A stretch of DNA of 64,000 nt from an uncultured Lachnospiraceae bacterium (GTDB lineage: Bacteria > Bacillota > Clostridia > Lachnospirales > Lachnospiraceae), in assembly GCA_910577275.1 (NCBI GenBank), contig CAJTMW010000020.1, forward strand, positions 16,713-80,712, given 5' to 3'. The notes beneath the pieces are model-generated. The model was not told the origin of the DNA. It did no database searches and saw nothing but the letters and a program-made list of their open reading frames with translations. Of this stretch, positions 1 through 8,237 are shown in pieces. A program made the position numbers and the translations under genes. The first letter of the stretch is position 1. Every line of letters begins with the position of its first letter.

Positions 1-32
1 AATTTCCCCTTTCTCTAAAAATCTGCATGAAA

Positions 33-69
33 AAAGGACACGCATCCCACACAAGATGTAATGTCCTTT
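33..69 (-). terminator. Nested-stem intrinsic terminator after the ParR-like gene
   Basis: Outer stem AAAGGACA (33-40) pairs with TGTCCTTT (62-69), and an inner stem CATC (43-46) pairs with GATG (55-58). Read on the minus strand the stem runs into a T tract, so it can end transcription of the partition operon. The same plan of 8-bp outer stem, 2-nt step, short inner stem and about 8-nt loop recurs at 1533-1568 and 1591-1626. The flank towards the gene also resembles that of the 1591-1626 copy. Confidence 0.75.
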
Positions 70-118
70 AGTTCTTTCTATTCAATTTCACATACAGGCA
101 GTATGCCATAATATCCTG

Positions 119-565
119 TCATCCGCCCATGAAGCTGTCCATAAAATCCAGGGCGGCTTCGTTCAGCTCTTCTGTCTCCGGTGTTTTTGTCTGTATCTCC
201 ACCTGATCCGGTTTCTCTGTCTTTGCTGTATCTGCCTGCATTCCCGGCATTGCCATTGGCATATACGGGTACATCATGGGATAAGGCATCTGCGGGAGAC
301 TTTTCCTTATTTCCTCCGCTTCCTTCCGGATGCCCTCCTGTATTTTCGCAAGAAGTTCCTCATTGGTAAGATTGGTTTCCTCTTTCCTGTCATAATAGCC
401 AATCATTGCCTTTGCGATAATGCTTGTGTAGTCCTGTTTCTTCCCATCTGGCGGCTCCTGATAGCAGCCCTGTAAAATCTGCCACGCCCGCCGCTCCTGC
501 GGCACGTCCATATCAAACCGGCAGGACACTCTTTTGATGTTTTTTATTGCCTGTCTTTTCCCCAT
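119..565 (-). CDS. ParR-like partition adaptor protein
   Basis: A 148-residue protein that follows the actin-like gene after 12 nt, the usual place for the centromere-binding adaptor of a type II (ParM/ParR) segregation system. The N-terminal half is basic and helical (MGKRQAIKNIKRVSCRF) and could bind DNA. The middle is Pro/Met-rich (PQMPYPMMYPYMPMAMPGM, about residues 91-109) and the C-terminus is acidic and would contact the filament. A GGGGGT ribosome site lies 8 nt before the ATG. The assignment rests mostly on position and general shape, since such adaptors are poorly conserved. The mobile element continues off the left edge. Confidence 0.6.
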   Translation of the reverse strand: MGKRQAIKNIKRVSCRFDMDVPQERRAWQILQGCYQEPPDGKKQDYTSIIAKAMIGYYDRKEETNLTNEELLAKIQEGIRKEAEEIRKSLPQMPYPMMYPYMPMAMPGMQADTAKTEKPDQVEIQTKTPETEELNEAALDFMDSFMGG

Positions 566-577
566 AAAGCATACCCC

Positions 578-1495
578 CTATCCACGCCGGATGCTCCGTA
601 AAAACCTCTGGTTGGATAAATACTCGTAGCCTTTGGCGTTGGCATGGATATCCTCAATGAAGCGAACCTTATTCTGATCCAGCTTTGCGAAATGTTTCAT
701 CAGCATAGCACCGCCTCCAAGGAAGTGGAGCTTCGCCAGTTCTTCATTATAACCATACTCCCGCAGCTTCCGCATAATCTTGTCAGTATAGTCTGACGCA
801 CACTCCGCTATCGCTTTCAGATACTTCTCCCCGATATCCGCCGTGCCGTCTTTCAGCACTTTTTTCACGATAGAGTCATCTACAACGATATGTACCTTGT
901 TTGTCAGCTCGCTCCGCATCTCGATTACACAGCATTCCACGCCGAAACGCTCCGTATAATATCGGCTGGAATCCGGCTTCCCGTCAATGATGAAGATAAC
1001 GTTCATTGTGCCGTTGCCGATATCCGCCACAATATTAAATCCCCGGTAGCTGGATAAATCCGCCGCAACAGCCGCAAAACCCTGTGCATAGACTTCCACG
1101 TCCTCAATCTTCACATGGTATCTGGTGTCATTGCACCGGAATGTCACTTCCTTATTCTTCAAAAGATATTTCCGGAAAGTTTCCCCCTGTTCCCCAAGCC
1201 ACTTGATGGGGAGGCCTGCCGCAAGGATGACGGAAGCGTTGCATAAGCCCCTGCCCTTTAATTCCTTTGCCAGAGCCGCCAGCGTCAGTATATAGTAATC
1301 TTCATCCCACACCTTATCCATCTGGTACTCTTTGTGGGTAGAGCCAATCTCGTAAAACTTCCCCTCAAACTCTACGGTCATCCCTGCCAGTTCTGATGCC
1401 CTCTCCCTCTGGATAATGCCAGATTCAAAAATGTGATGGGCGGTCTTGATGTTTCCGTATCCGTGGTCAATGCCAATCCTGTAAACCTGTTCCAT
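578..1495 (-). CDS. ParM/Alp-family actin-like segregation ATPase
   Basis: Actin-fold ATPase of plasmid and conjugative-element partition systems, which polymerises to push element copies apart. The phosphate-1 loop is seen as GIDHGYGNIKTA near the N-terminus, the phosphate-2 motif as VADIGNGTMNVIFI around residue 155, and an adenosine-type GGGAMLMKHF near residue 260. At about 305 residues it is normal length for the family. The ATG at 1495 is preferred over an upstream in-frame TTG because AAAAGGAG lies 6 nt before it. It is transcribed ahead of the ParR-like gene. A terminator-like hairpin (1533-1568) lies just upstream and could attenuate the operon. Confidence 0.85.
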   Translation of the reverse strand: MEQVYRIGIDHGYGNIKTAHHIFESGIIQRERASELAGMTVEFEGKFYEIGSTHKEYQMDKVWDEDYYILTLAALAKELKGRGLCNASVILAAGLPIKWLGEQGETFRKYLLKNKEVTFRCNDTRYHVKIEDVEVYAQGFAAVAADLSSYRGFNIVADIGNGTMNVIFIIDGKPDSSRYYTERFGVECCVIEMRSELTNKVHIVVDDSIVKKVLKDGTADIGEKYLKAIAECASDYTDKIMRKLREYGYNEELAKLHFLGGGAMLMKHFAKLDQNKVRFIEDIHANAKGYEYLSNQRFLRSIRRG

Positions 1496-1532
1496 AATCT
1501 TCTCCTTTTCCAATGAATTGTTGTAATAAAAT

Positions 1533-1568
1533 AAGGACTACCCAAGCACTTACACTTGAATAGTCCTT
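1533..1568 (-). terminator. Nested-stem terminator or attenuator before parM-like gene
   Basis: AAGGACTA (1533-1540) pairs with TAGTCCTT (1561-1568), with an inner CAAG (1543-1546)/CTTG (1555-1558) stem. On the minus strand it is followed by ATTTTATT. It lies between the Fic gene and the actin-like gene, about 38 nt before the start codon. The loop and stem letters differ from the other two copies but spacing is the same within 1 nt. Confidence 0.6.
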
Positions 1569-1590
1569 CCCTTCAACTGATTTGCATAAA

Positions 1591-1626
1591 AAAGGGCATC
1601 CATCTAACGCAAGATAAATCCCCTTT
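1591..1626 (-). terminator. Nested-stem terminator after truncated Fic gene
   Basis: AAAGGG (1591-1596) pairs with CCCTTT (1621-1626), with a weaker inner ATC/GAT stem, followed by six T on the minus strand. The stem and about 40 nt on its gene side resemble the block behind the ParR-like gene (for example GGCAAACTGCTTTGTATG here against GGCATACTGCCTGTATG there), so the two ends are paralogous. Confidence 0.65.
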
Positions 1627-1660
1627 AATTTACTTTTCCATACAAAGCAGTTTGCCGCTG

Positions 1661-2383
1661 TTACGCCGCTTTCTGCTGGTGTCTCAATGTTACATTCCCA
1701 TCCTGGAACGGGTGAATCCGTTCAAACTTCACATGTAAGTCCAGAATATCCTCAAAAGTCTTCTCTTCTATTGCGTTATACTCTGTCAGGAGCGCTTTCA
1801 TTTTATCGGCAACTTCTTCCGGTAGTGCGGTCTCCAAACCGCCGACTTCGTTAGGCATCTTCTTATAATCACCGACAGCAAACCAGCCTTTTCTGGAATC
1901 GCTTGTACCATTCTTCAGGAACAGATGAAGCTCTTTGATGAACTTCTCAGTCAACGCCGCTTTTGCATTGTCGATAATCATATCAATACACCGGAAATGA
2001 TTTGCCGTTTCAATCACATCGTCCACGTTCAGCACTTCCTTTTCTACGCCGATGGTATTGGTCTCAAAAATGTATCTGGTCTGTTCGTGAGTCAGTCGGC
2101 TCCCCTCCATATGGTTTGAGTTATACGTGAAATCAATCTGTGTCTTATGGTAAATCCCGCCGGAATATTTTGTTTTCTTTTCTTCCTGCAGAATATCCAG
2201 CAACGTAACAGGAGATACCTCTTTTTTATTGGTACGCTCCGGTTTCTCAGCATTTTCAGGAATGTTCCAGGTTTTACCGGTAAGAAATGCTCCGATTACC
2301 CGACCCTGGGAACAGTAATTTCTAACGCTGCGTTCCGACACATTCCATTTTTTCGCTGTTTCAGTGACTGAAAGGTATCGCAT
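1661..2383 (-). CDS. Fic-family protein truncated inside the FIC motif
   Basis: An N-terminal helix-turn-helix (residues 1-45, RYLSVTETAKKWNVSERSVRN) is fused to a Fic AMP-transferase domain. The inhibitory helix motif [S/T]xxxE[G/N] is present as SNHMEG, so the full-length protein would be self-inhibited. The catalytic motif HPFxxGNGRxxR starts normally as HPFQDGN, then turns into VTLRHQQKAA and stops, so the phosphate-binding Arg residues and all later helices are missing. Codons upstream look intact. The start at 2383 has GGAGGAGGG just before it. This is probably a decayed gene joined to the repeated terminator block. An active product is unlikely, but DNA binding could remain. Confidence 0.75.
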   Translation of the reverse strand: MRYLSVTETAKKWNVSERSVRNYCSQGRVIGAFLTGKTWNIPENAEKPERTNKKEVSPVTLLDILQEEKKTKYSGGIYHKTQIDFTYNSNHMEGSRLTHEQTRYIFETNTIGVEKEVLNVDDVIETANHFRCIDMIIDNAKAALTEKFIKELHLFLKNGTSDSRKGWFAVGDYKKMPNEVGGLETALPEEVADKMKALLTEYNAIEEKTFEDILDLHVKFERIHPFQDGNVTLRHQQKAA

Positions 2384-2407
2384 CTGCCCTCCTCCGCAAT
2401 AATTCAA

Positions 2408-2890
2408 ATCAATAATTACATCAAACTGTTAATAGTATACCATATCATCGGCAATATAATCAATCCTCTTATACTCCACACTAATCCTTTTTGCCGTTTC
2501 CGGCATTTTTTGTAATCCGCCTCCTGCCTCATAAACCCTGGCATCGTCCCCGTCGGTTATTTCCAGATGCGCCGGGTGGCTCTTTCAATATTGGAAATGC
2601 CGAAATCGTGCATGAAAATATCTTCTTTGGCGGATTACCCAGCCGCCCTGAGTCCGGCAACCTTTTTCATTTTTTTAAGCAGTCACTGGTATTTGCAGGA
2701 ATACTGCTATGTAAGAAATAATTTCCGTTTATTCAGAATATCCCATATGTCAAATTTAAAAATACTGAATGAGGCTTTTACACCGCGAAATTATCAAAAG
2801 CCAATTTTAGACTTTTCAGAGACCCGGAAAACTATGCGCATAAAAGCCAAAATCCGTAATCATTATTGTTGATTTTCCTTTCATAGAAAA
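2408..2890. other. Non-coding or degenerate stretch
   Basis: No intact gene is supported. Short minus-strand pieces look protein-like (IFMHDFGISNIERATRRIW around 2570-2625) but are broken by stops and frame changes, which suggests a decayed gene at the mobile-element boundary. No family could be assigned. Confidence 0.4.
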
Positions 2891-2940
2891 TGACTACACT
2901 ATGATATTCTTCTCAGCTTAAAAAATAAGTGCGAATGTTT

Positions 2941-3120
2941 GGAACCGCCGCATTTTCGCGAAAACATGAAGCGTAAAGTCAAATACCCCACAGCAGAGCT
3001 GCGGGGTATTGACCCCTCGCCGGGGCGGCATCTGCTCTTCTTCGAAGAACAGATAAGCCTCGCGGCATTCGTCAAATGGATGCTCCGCATCCGCTTGACT
3101 CATTGCTCGCGGGAATAAAT
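2941..3120. repeat. Chain of inverted repeats, possible structured RNA or dispersed repeat
   Basis: In order: TTTTCGCGAAAA palindrome (2953-2964); AATACCCC-a-CAGC (2982-2994) pairing with GCTG-c-GGGGTATT (2998-3010); CCCC/CGGGG around 3013-3025; a TCTG...CAGA stem around TTCTTCGAAGAA (about 3031-3053); GGATGC/GCATCC (about 3078-3092) nested in GTCAA/TTGAC. Hairpins fill most of 180 nt. Short open frames on the minus strand here are probably a by-product of this structure. No long T tract makes a simple terminator convincing. Confidence 0.6.
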
Positions 3121-3227
3121 GATATTGCTGCTATCTATGAAAAGTAATTCTTAAGGATGGTAACTGTCGGCAAATTTCCGCATCTTTATTTTTACTTCAA
3201 TGCTGACATTCAGAAAATCTTTAAAGA

Positions 3228-4397
3228 TTATTCCGGTAACAGACAGTCATCCTGCTCATACTCTCTTATGGTCATCTCATAGATTGCCGATGTTCCGTAT
3301 CCACTCACATTTTCTTCTGCGTTCTGAAAATTCAGGACTTCCACATTAATCTGATTTGGCAGAAAGGTAATATGAAGCGTTCCCGCACCGCCCTGGCCAT
3401 CGTCTGTAAACTTGTAAAACAGCTCGCCGTTTTGAATTGTACCTGCAATATTCTCCAATGACGTAATCTGCCCCGTCGTTTCCTGTTCTGTAAAGAGAGT
3501 TCCGTAAAATTCATTGCCATTGCTGATACTGCATGTCAGCCTGTTTCCGCTATCCGGCATAGGATTCTCATATGCCACGACATAGCCGGGACTTACCGTC
3601 CAATTTCCCGAGTAGCTTTCATAATTTGTAAGCGGTTCATTTCCGTTAATCAGTTGAAGCAGCCGGTTGATATCTTTCGCCAGCACATTGCTTACCCACG
3701 GAAGATAGCCGTTAATCTTATCGCTGAGCTCCTCATTATAAGTAAAATCGTCGCCACAGTCTTCATATATCCGCACTTCCACATGCGGCACCGCCCCCTG
3801 CGGTCCAATACCCGTCATATACTCTGGTCCTATGACTACGTCCTCTTTTCCGTCCGCATTTGTATCCGTAAATATGACAAACTTCACATCCCAGTACAAA
3901 CCATAACCACTGGTATGATTTTCACTGATATACGGAAACTGATACAGGATTTCTTCATTTTTTAACAGATAGAAGGTGACGTCTTCCAGGTCTCCGTTCG
4001 GGGAATCGGGTTCGTATGACAAAAACCTCACCTCTCCCCAGTCATTTAACTTAACCTGAAAGGACTGTTCCTCTATGATTCTATCTGCGTCCAGCTTATT
4101 CTTTGCCTGGTCGTCGGACTCTTCTTTTGATACTCGCTCCGTCTCTTTCAATTGAGCCGTTCGTTCCGGTAGCCCCGATTGTTCTGATTCCTCTGATTGT
4201 TCCGTTTCCTTTGATTGTTCCGGCATTCTCTCGTCCGCTATGCTTCCCTCTTTTGTATTCTGCTGTAATTGCGAAGCGGTATCCGAATCTGTCTGTTTCT
4301 GTATTTCCTGCCCGGCACAGCCCACAAGCAGCAGGAGCGCCGCCGCAATTTCCAATATGACTATGCCTCCTGCCTTTTTCCTATCCTTTATTTTCAT
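3228..4397 (-). CDS. Putative surface lipoprotein of unknown function
   Basis: A basic N-terminus, hydrophobic stretch and lipobox LLVGC (Cys about residue 27) predict export and lipid anchoring. A low-complexity Glu/Ser/Gln linker follows (about residues 30-95), a typical spacer holding a domain away from the membrane. The C-terminal domain contains DTNADGKEDVVIG (about residues 175-187), an EF-hand/FG-GAP-like calcium-binding loop, in a beta-rich context. The ATG at 4397 has AAAAGGG 5 nt upstream; a GTG five codons earlier is an alternative start. It stands alone between non-coding regions. I do not recognise a specific function. Confidence 0.7.
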   Translation of the reverse strand: MKIKDRKKAGGIVILEIAAALLLLVGCAGQEIQKQTDSDTASQLQQNTKEGSIADERMPEQSKETEQSEESEQSGLPERTAQLKETERVSKEESDDQAKNKLDADRIIEEQSFQVKLNDWGEVRFLSYEPDSPNGDLEDVTFYLLKNEEILYQFPYISENHTSGYGLYWDVKFVIFTDTNADGKEDVVIGPEYMTGIGPQGAVPHVEVRIYEDCGDDFTYNEELSDKINGYLPWVSNVLAKDINRLLQLINGNEPLTNYESYSGNWTVSPGYVVAYENPMPDSGNRLTCSISNGNEFYGTLFTEQETTGQITSLENIAGTIQNGELFYKFTDDGQGGAGTLHITFLPNQINVEVLNFQNAEENVSGYGTSAIYEMTIREYEQDDCLLPE

Positions 4398-4621
4398 TTT
4401 TTCCCTTTTCACTACCTTTTCCGTATTTTCTCCTCATATCTACCGCCGCCAGCAATTGTTCTTTCATAGCCGCTCAGCTAATCCTGCCAACACGGCCGTT
4501 ACCGTCAGAAATCGGTTCACAAGTCAAGGATTTTCTTCATACACAAGCTTGCTCATTTCGGTGAAATCATCAGAAGATAGTATAATGTCTTTTCCCATGA
4601 ATGTCTATTGATAAATTCACT

Positions 4622-4649
4622 AAGAAAAGGGGCAGTTTCAACCGCCCCG
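4622..4649 (-). terminator. Terminator of the glycan-utilisation operon
   Basis: GGGGC (4629-4633) pairs with GCCCC (4644-4648), with an inner GTT/AAC pair, followed on the minus strand by TTTTCTT. It begins right after the stop codon of the AraC-type regulator. Confidence 0.75.
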
Positions 4650-4650
4650 A

Positions 4651-5454
4651 TTATCTTACAATCTTTATTATCTCTGGCACATCTCCTCTATGTTGGGCTT
4701 TCCAATACTGCGGTGATACTTTTTCTCTTTTCATAAATGCCTTATATAATAAAGAGGGAGATGTATATCCAACATCTTCGCTTATCTGAGAAATTGACTT
4801 TGTACTGGTTAAAAGAAGCTGTTTTGCTTTTTGAATCCGCAAACGTACCACATACTCATATATAGAGAGTTGAAATTGTCTTTTAAATGTCCTTCCCAGA
4901 TAATCATTACAATACCCAAATTGAGAAGCTAAATCTTCCAAATAAATTGCTTTGTCAAAATTGCTAAGAAGATATTGACGAATTTGAAATGCAACTCCAT
5001 TTTGAGTTGCCTGAAATTCTTCTTTAATTTTTAACAGAATATAATTAAAAATGATTTTTCCATAAAGTATCCCGTTTTTCATATCACTTTGATTTTCATA
5101 TAATTCTTTTACCAATGGATAAATAGACTGTATATTGAATTTCCCAGTAATTGGCAGAACTGCCCCTGCGTATTCTGCATTATCAAGATACTTTCCTTCA
5201 AAATGCACATAAAAATACTCAGGGGCAGGAGACCCGACATTCCCTCTCTGTAAAAGATTGTCTCTTTGAATATACCACGTATTTTCGGATATTGAAATTT
5301 CCTTCCCATCTTCTTCAAAATTTAATGTGTTTTTAAAAATAAGTAAAAAAACACTTTTATTCCACTTTCGTGTAATATGCTTTTCATTTGGAAGAAATTT
5401 TCGAAATTCGCATCCTTCAAAATGTATTTCCTGAGACAAATCTAAATAGTACAC
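4651..5454 (-). CDS. AraC-family transcriptional regulator
   Basis: A 267-residue regulator. The N-terminal half is a cupin-like ligand domain (YFYVHFEG around residue 81). The C-terminal 100 residues carry two helix-turn-helix motifs: IYLEDLASQFGYCNDYLGRTFKRQF and SISQISEDVGYTSPSLLYKAFMKREKVSPQYW. It begins with GTG, overlaps the GH2 stop by 13 nt, and is the last gene of the operon, so it is co-expressed with the enzymes. By family precedent it would bind a sugar released by them and control the promoter upstream of 13327. The ligand is not known. Confidence 0.88.
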   Translation of the reverse strand: MYYLDLSQEIHFEGCEFRKFLPNEKHITRKWNKSVFLLIFKNTLNFEEDGKEISISENTWYIQRDNLLQRGNVGSPAPEYFYVHFEGKYLDNAEYAGAVLPITGKFNIQSIYPLVKELYENQSDMKNGILYGKIIFNYILLKIKEEFQATQNGVAFQIRQYLLSNFDKAIYLEDLASQFGYCNDYLGRTFKRQFQLSIYEYVVRLRIQKAKQLLLTSTKSISQISEDVGYTSPSLLYKAFMKREKVSPQYWKAQHRGDVPEIIKIVR

Positions 5455-7241
5455 CTGCGATACCCCGCCATCCGTTCATTAATTTCCTGAATTTGTTCCG
5501 GTTTCACTTTATAATTCCACTTCATATCTAATAATCCGTTCACTTCCTGTTGTACATCTGTCAATTGTGTATAGCAGTAACCACAAACAAAAGGCAAATT
5601 TTTTATAGCCGTTGTAATCTTGTCGAATCTTCGGATAAATTCTTCCTGTGACTTTACTTTATTTCCATAGCCCCATCCGGATTCCCCATTATCAAATGCA
5701 ATACCGCCAAACTCGCTTATAATGACAGGCTGGCCATGATATACATATCCGTCAGCTAACGCTGCCCGCTCTTTGTTATGATATACTTTGCCTTTTAATA
5801 TCTGCTCCATAAAGTCCAAATAACGCATTCCCAGGGTTTCCCCATCTTCCTCATAATCATGAAGCGTAATTATATCTGATACCGTATGTTCCCACCCATC
5901 GTTAGTAATCACCGGCCGGAATGGGTCTATACCTTTAGTTAAATGATAGATGGCTTCCGTAAAATGCTGCATGTCTTTTCTGGATTTCACTCCGCTAATT
6001 CCCCATGATTCATTGAATGGGGTCCATACAATGACACAGGGATGATTATAATTCTGCCTGACCATTTCTAACCATTCTTTTGTAAATTCCGACTGTGATT
6101 CATCTGTAAACCGGTAAGCTGCCGGTGCTTCCCCCCATACAAGCATGCCTTTGACATCGCACCAATACAAGAAACGTTCATCCTCAATTTTCTGATGTTT
6201 ACGAAGACCGTTATATCCAAGCTCTGATATCCTTTCTATATCTTTTATTAACGCCTCTTCATCAGGCGGTGTCAAATGTGAATCTTTCCAATAGCCCTGG
6301 TCCAAAATCAGTTTCTGATACAACGGTTTTCCATTTAAAAGAATGTTCTGACCATCAATTTCAATTTCTCTCATTCCAAAATAGGAGCCTACTTCATCCA
6401 GGGTATTTTCGTTTTTTATAACCCGAAAGCAAATGTCATAAAGTTCGGGTGTCTCTGGCGACCATGTTCTTATCCCCCATTCGAATCCATTGTCTTGTAT
6501 TGTTGAAATTTCTATCGAAAAATTTACATGACCGGACATTGCTGCAACAGATATTTTATTAATCAGCCTGTCTTCAAATGTAACCTCTGCTTCAATCATC
6601 AGGTTATCCGAAAAGCTTCCTTTCGGCGCAATCAAATCGAGCGCTACATCCAGACATCCGGTTAAAAGACTTGGCGTCATCTTCACATTTAAAATACTGA
6701 TTTCCGGCACCAGCTCTGACCATACTGTTTTCCAAATGCCTGTGGTCTGCACATACCAGCACTGAAAGCTTTCCTCTGCCCAACGCTGTTTCCCTCTGGG
6801 GTACTGATGGTCAAAAGAGTCCTCAACCTTTACTGTAAATATATTCTCCCCATCCTTTATTAAAGTAGTCACATCAAAAGAAAACCTTGTGTATCCCCCT
6901 ATGTGTACACCGGCATACTGCCCGTTTACCCATAATTTTGTTTTGAAATCGCTGCCTTCAAAATGGATAACATATTTATTGCTTTTTAACTGCTTTCCAT
7001 TTACATACACAGCTCTCTGATACCATATATTATCATGATGCTGTTCGTCACCGATTCCGCTTTTCTCAGTTTCAAATGTGAAAGGAACTATAATTTCCAT
7101 CTGCCCGGGGAAATTCATATACCATTGTTCCTTTTCCCCCTGATTACAATCGTCAAATGCAAAGTCCCAAACGCCGTTCAGATTATACCAGTTATTGCGT
7201 ACAAACTGCGGTCTGGGGTAATCCTGTTTATAGCACTTCAT
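5442..7241 (-). CDS. Glycoside hydrolase family 2 enzyme
   Basis: A 599-residue retaining glycosidase with the GH2 order: sugar-binding jelly roll (about 1-180), immunoglobulin-like domain (about 180-290) and TIM barrel (about 290-599). The acid/base is Glu411 in WTPFNESWG and the nucleophile Glu510 in ISEFGG. RKHQKIEDERFLYWCD (about 347-362) is the family barrel signature. There is no signal peptide, so it acts in the cytoplasm on imported oligosaccharides. Likely activities are beta-galactosidase, beta-glucuronidase or alpha-L-arabinosidase-like, and sequence alone does not decide. Its ATG overlaps the preceding stop as ATGA. Confidence 0.9.
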   Translation of the reverse strand: MKCYKQDYPRPQFVRNNWYNLNGVWDFAFDDCNQGEKEQWYMNFPGQMEIIVPFTFETEKSGIGDEQHHDNIWYQRAVYVNGKQLKSNKYVIHFEGSDFKTKLWVNGQYAGVHIGGYTRFSFDVTTLIKDGENIFTVKVEDSFDHQYPRGKQRWAEESFQCWYVQTTGIWKTVWSELVPEISILNVKMTPSLLTGCLDVALDLIAPKGSFSDNLMIEAEVTFEDRLINKISVAAMSGHVNFSIEISTIQDNGFEWGIRTWSPETPELYDICFRVIKNENTLDEVGSYFGMREIEIDGQNILLNGKPLYQKLILDQGYWKDSHLTPPDEEALIKDIERISELGYNGLRKHQKIEDERFLYWCDVKGMLVWGEAPAAYRFTDESQSEFTKEWLEMVRQNYNHPCVIVWTPFNESWGISGVKSRKDMQHFTEAIYHLTKGIDPFRPVITNDGWEHTVSDIITLHDYEEDGETLGMRYLDFMEQILKGKVYHNKERAALADGYVYHGQPVIISEFGGIAFDNGESGWGYGNKVKSQEEFIRRFDKITTAIKNLPFVCGYCYTQLTDVQQEVNGLLDMKWNYKVKPEQIQEINERMAGYRRCTI

Positions 7242-8221
7242 CCCCTGCCTCCCTGTTTATCAAACCCCAGGTCGGCGCCATCATGGAACGCCACTCCAAT
7301 CTGCTCTACAAATGCACGTCTCCCGTTATACCACAAAATCCATCTGTCATTCTCTCTTTCATAAATTGCAAAAGGTTTATAAGCCGCCTCACAGTCCCAA
7401 CTTCCTGCACGTCCTCCTACAATAATCGGATTATCAGGATGACGTTCCCAGTTTTCAATCCCATCTCTGGAACGCGCTAAATTAATACGGGCTTTATCAA
7501 TATCCTCAAAGCCAATGTAGAACATATAATACCAGTCTTCATAACGAGTCACCTGACATGCTGTTACTTTTTCTCTTTCCCAAAGATTGCCGGGAATCGC
7601 CTCCAGAACCGGATTCCCTGCATATGTTTCCCAGTTAATTCCATCCGTGCTTTCTGCGTAACCGATTGCGTCCGGCTCAAACCAGCCGCCTCCGGAATAC
7701 CACATACGAAACTTTTTTATATTTTCATCCCAAAGAACATGCGGGCACATTAATGATTTCTTTTCCCACGGTTGCGTTGGCTTCATAACTGCGTTATCCC
7801 TGCGTTCCCAATGAATTCCGTCCACGCTGGTGGCTAATCCTATCCAGGAAAATGCCGTTTCCTCATCCTGATAAAGTATATGTTGCTCATTAACCAAAGT
7901 TCCGCATACCTGTCCACTATACCACATCCAGTATATTCCTGCATGGAACACAACACTGATACGGTTCACATCATCTTCCCAGCCGGATTCCGGTCTCGGC
8001 CCCATGACTATTGTCGGTTCATTCCAGCTAAGTCCGTCTTCGCTTTCTACCATAGCGATGCTTTTTTTACTACGCCATGAGAAGTACATTCGATAACCGC
8101 CTTCTGTTTTAGGAAGTACCGAGACATCAAAGCATTCTCCCAATTCATTTCCAATTACAGGATTATTCTCATATCTTCTCCATCCAGATGCACATCCCTG
8201 TTTTAAAGTATCAATCTTCAT
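7238..8221 (-). CDS. Five-bladed beta-propeller glycosidase-like protein (GH43/GH130-type)
   Basis: A 327-residue protein with a repeated blade signature: ENNPVIG, DGLSWNEP, DGIHWERRDNAVM, DGINWETYAGNPVL, ENWERHPDNPIIV. This spacing of DGxxWE and NPVI is typical of the GH32/43/62/117/130 propeller superfamily. It has no signal peptide, so it acts inside the cell, either as a hydrolase removing terminal sugars or as a phosphorylase (GH130). The ribosome site AAAGGAGGG precedes the ATG. Catalytic residues cannot be assigned without alignment. Confidence 0.75.
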   Translation of the reverse strand: MKIDTLKQGCASGWRRYENNPVIGNELGECFDVSVLPKTEGGYRMYFSWRSKKSIAMVESEDGLSWNEPTIVMGPRPESGWEDDVNRISVVFHAGIYWMWYSGQVCGTLVNEQHILYQDEETAFSWIGLATSVDGIHWERRDNAVMKPTQPWEKKSLMCPHVLWDENIKKFRMWYSGGGWFEPDAIGYAESTDGINWETYAGNPVLEAIPGNLWEREKVTACQVTRYEDWYYMFYIGFEDIDKARINLARSRDGIENWERHPDNPIIVGGRAGSWDCEAAYKPFAIYERENDRWILWYNGRRAFVEQIGVAFHDGADLGFDKQGGRG

Positions 8222-8237
8222 ATAATAAACCCTCCTT

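Noticed and set aside
2953..2964. Origin or attachment site at the TTTTCGCGAAAA palindrome
   Set aside because: No integrase gene, no matching second copy at the other element end and no DnaA-box cluster were seen.
2899..3103. Two overlapping 61-63-residue minus-strand frames
   Set aside because: They lie wholly within the chain of inverted repeats, have no ribosome site, and are best explained by the structure.
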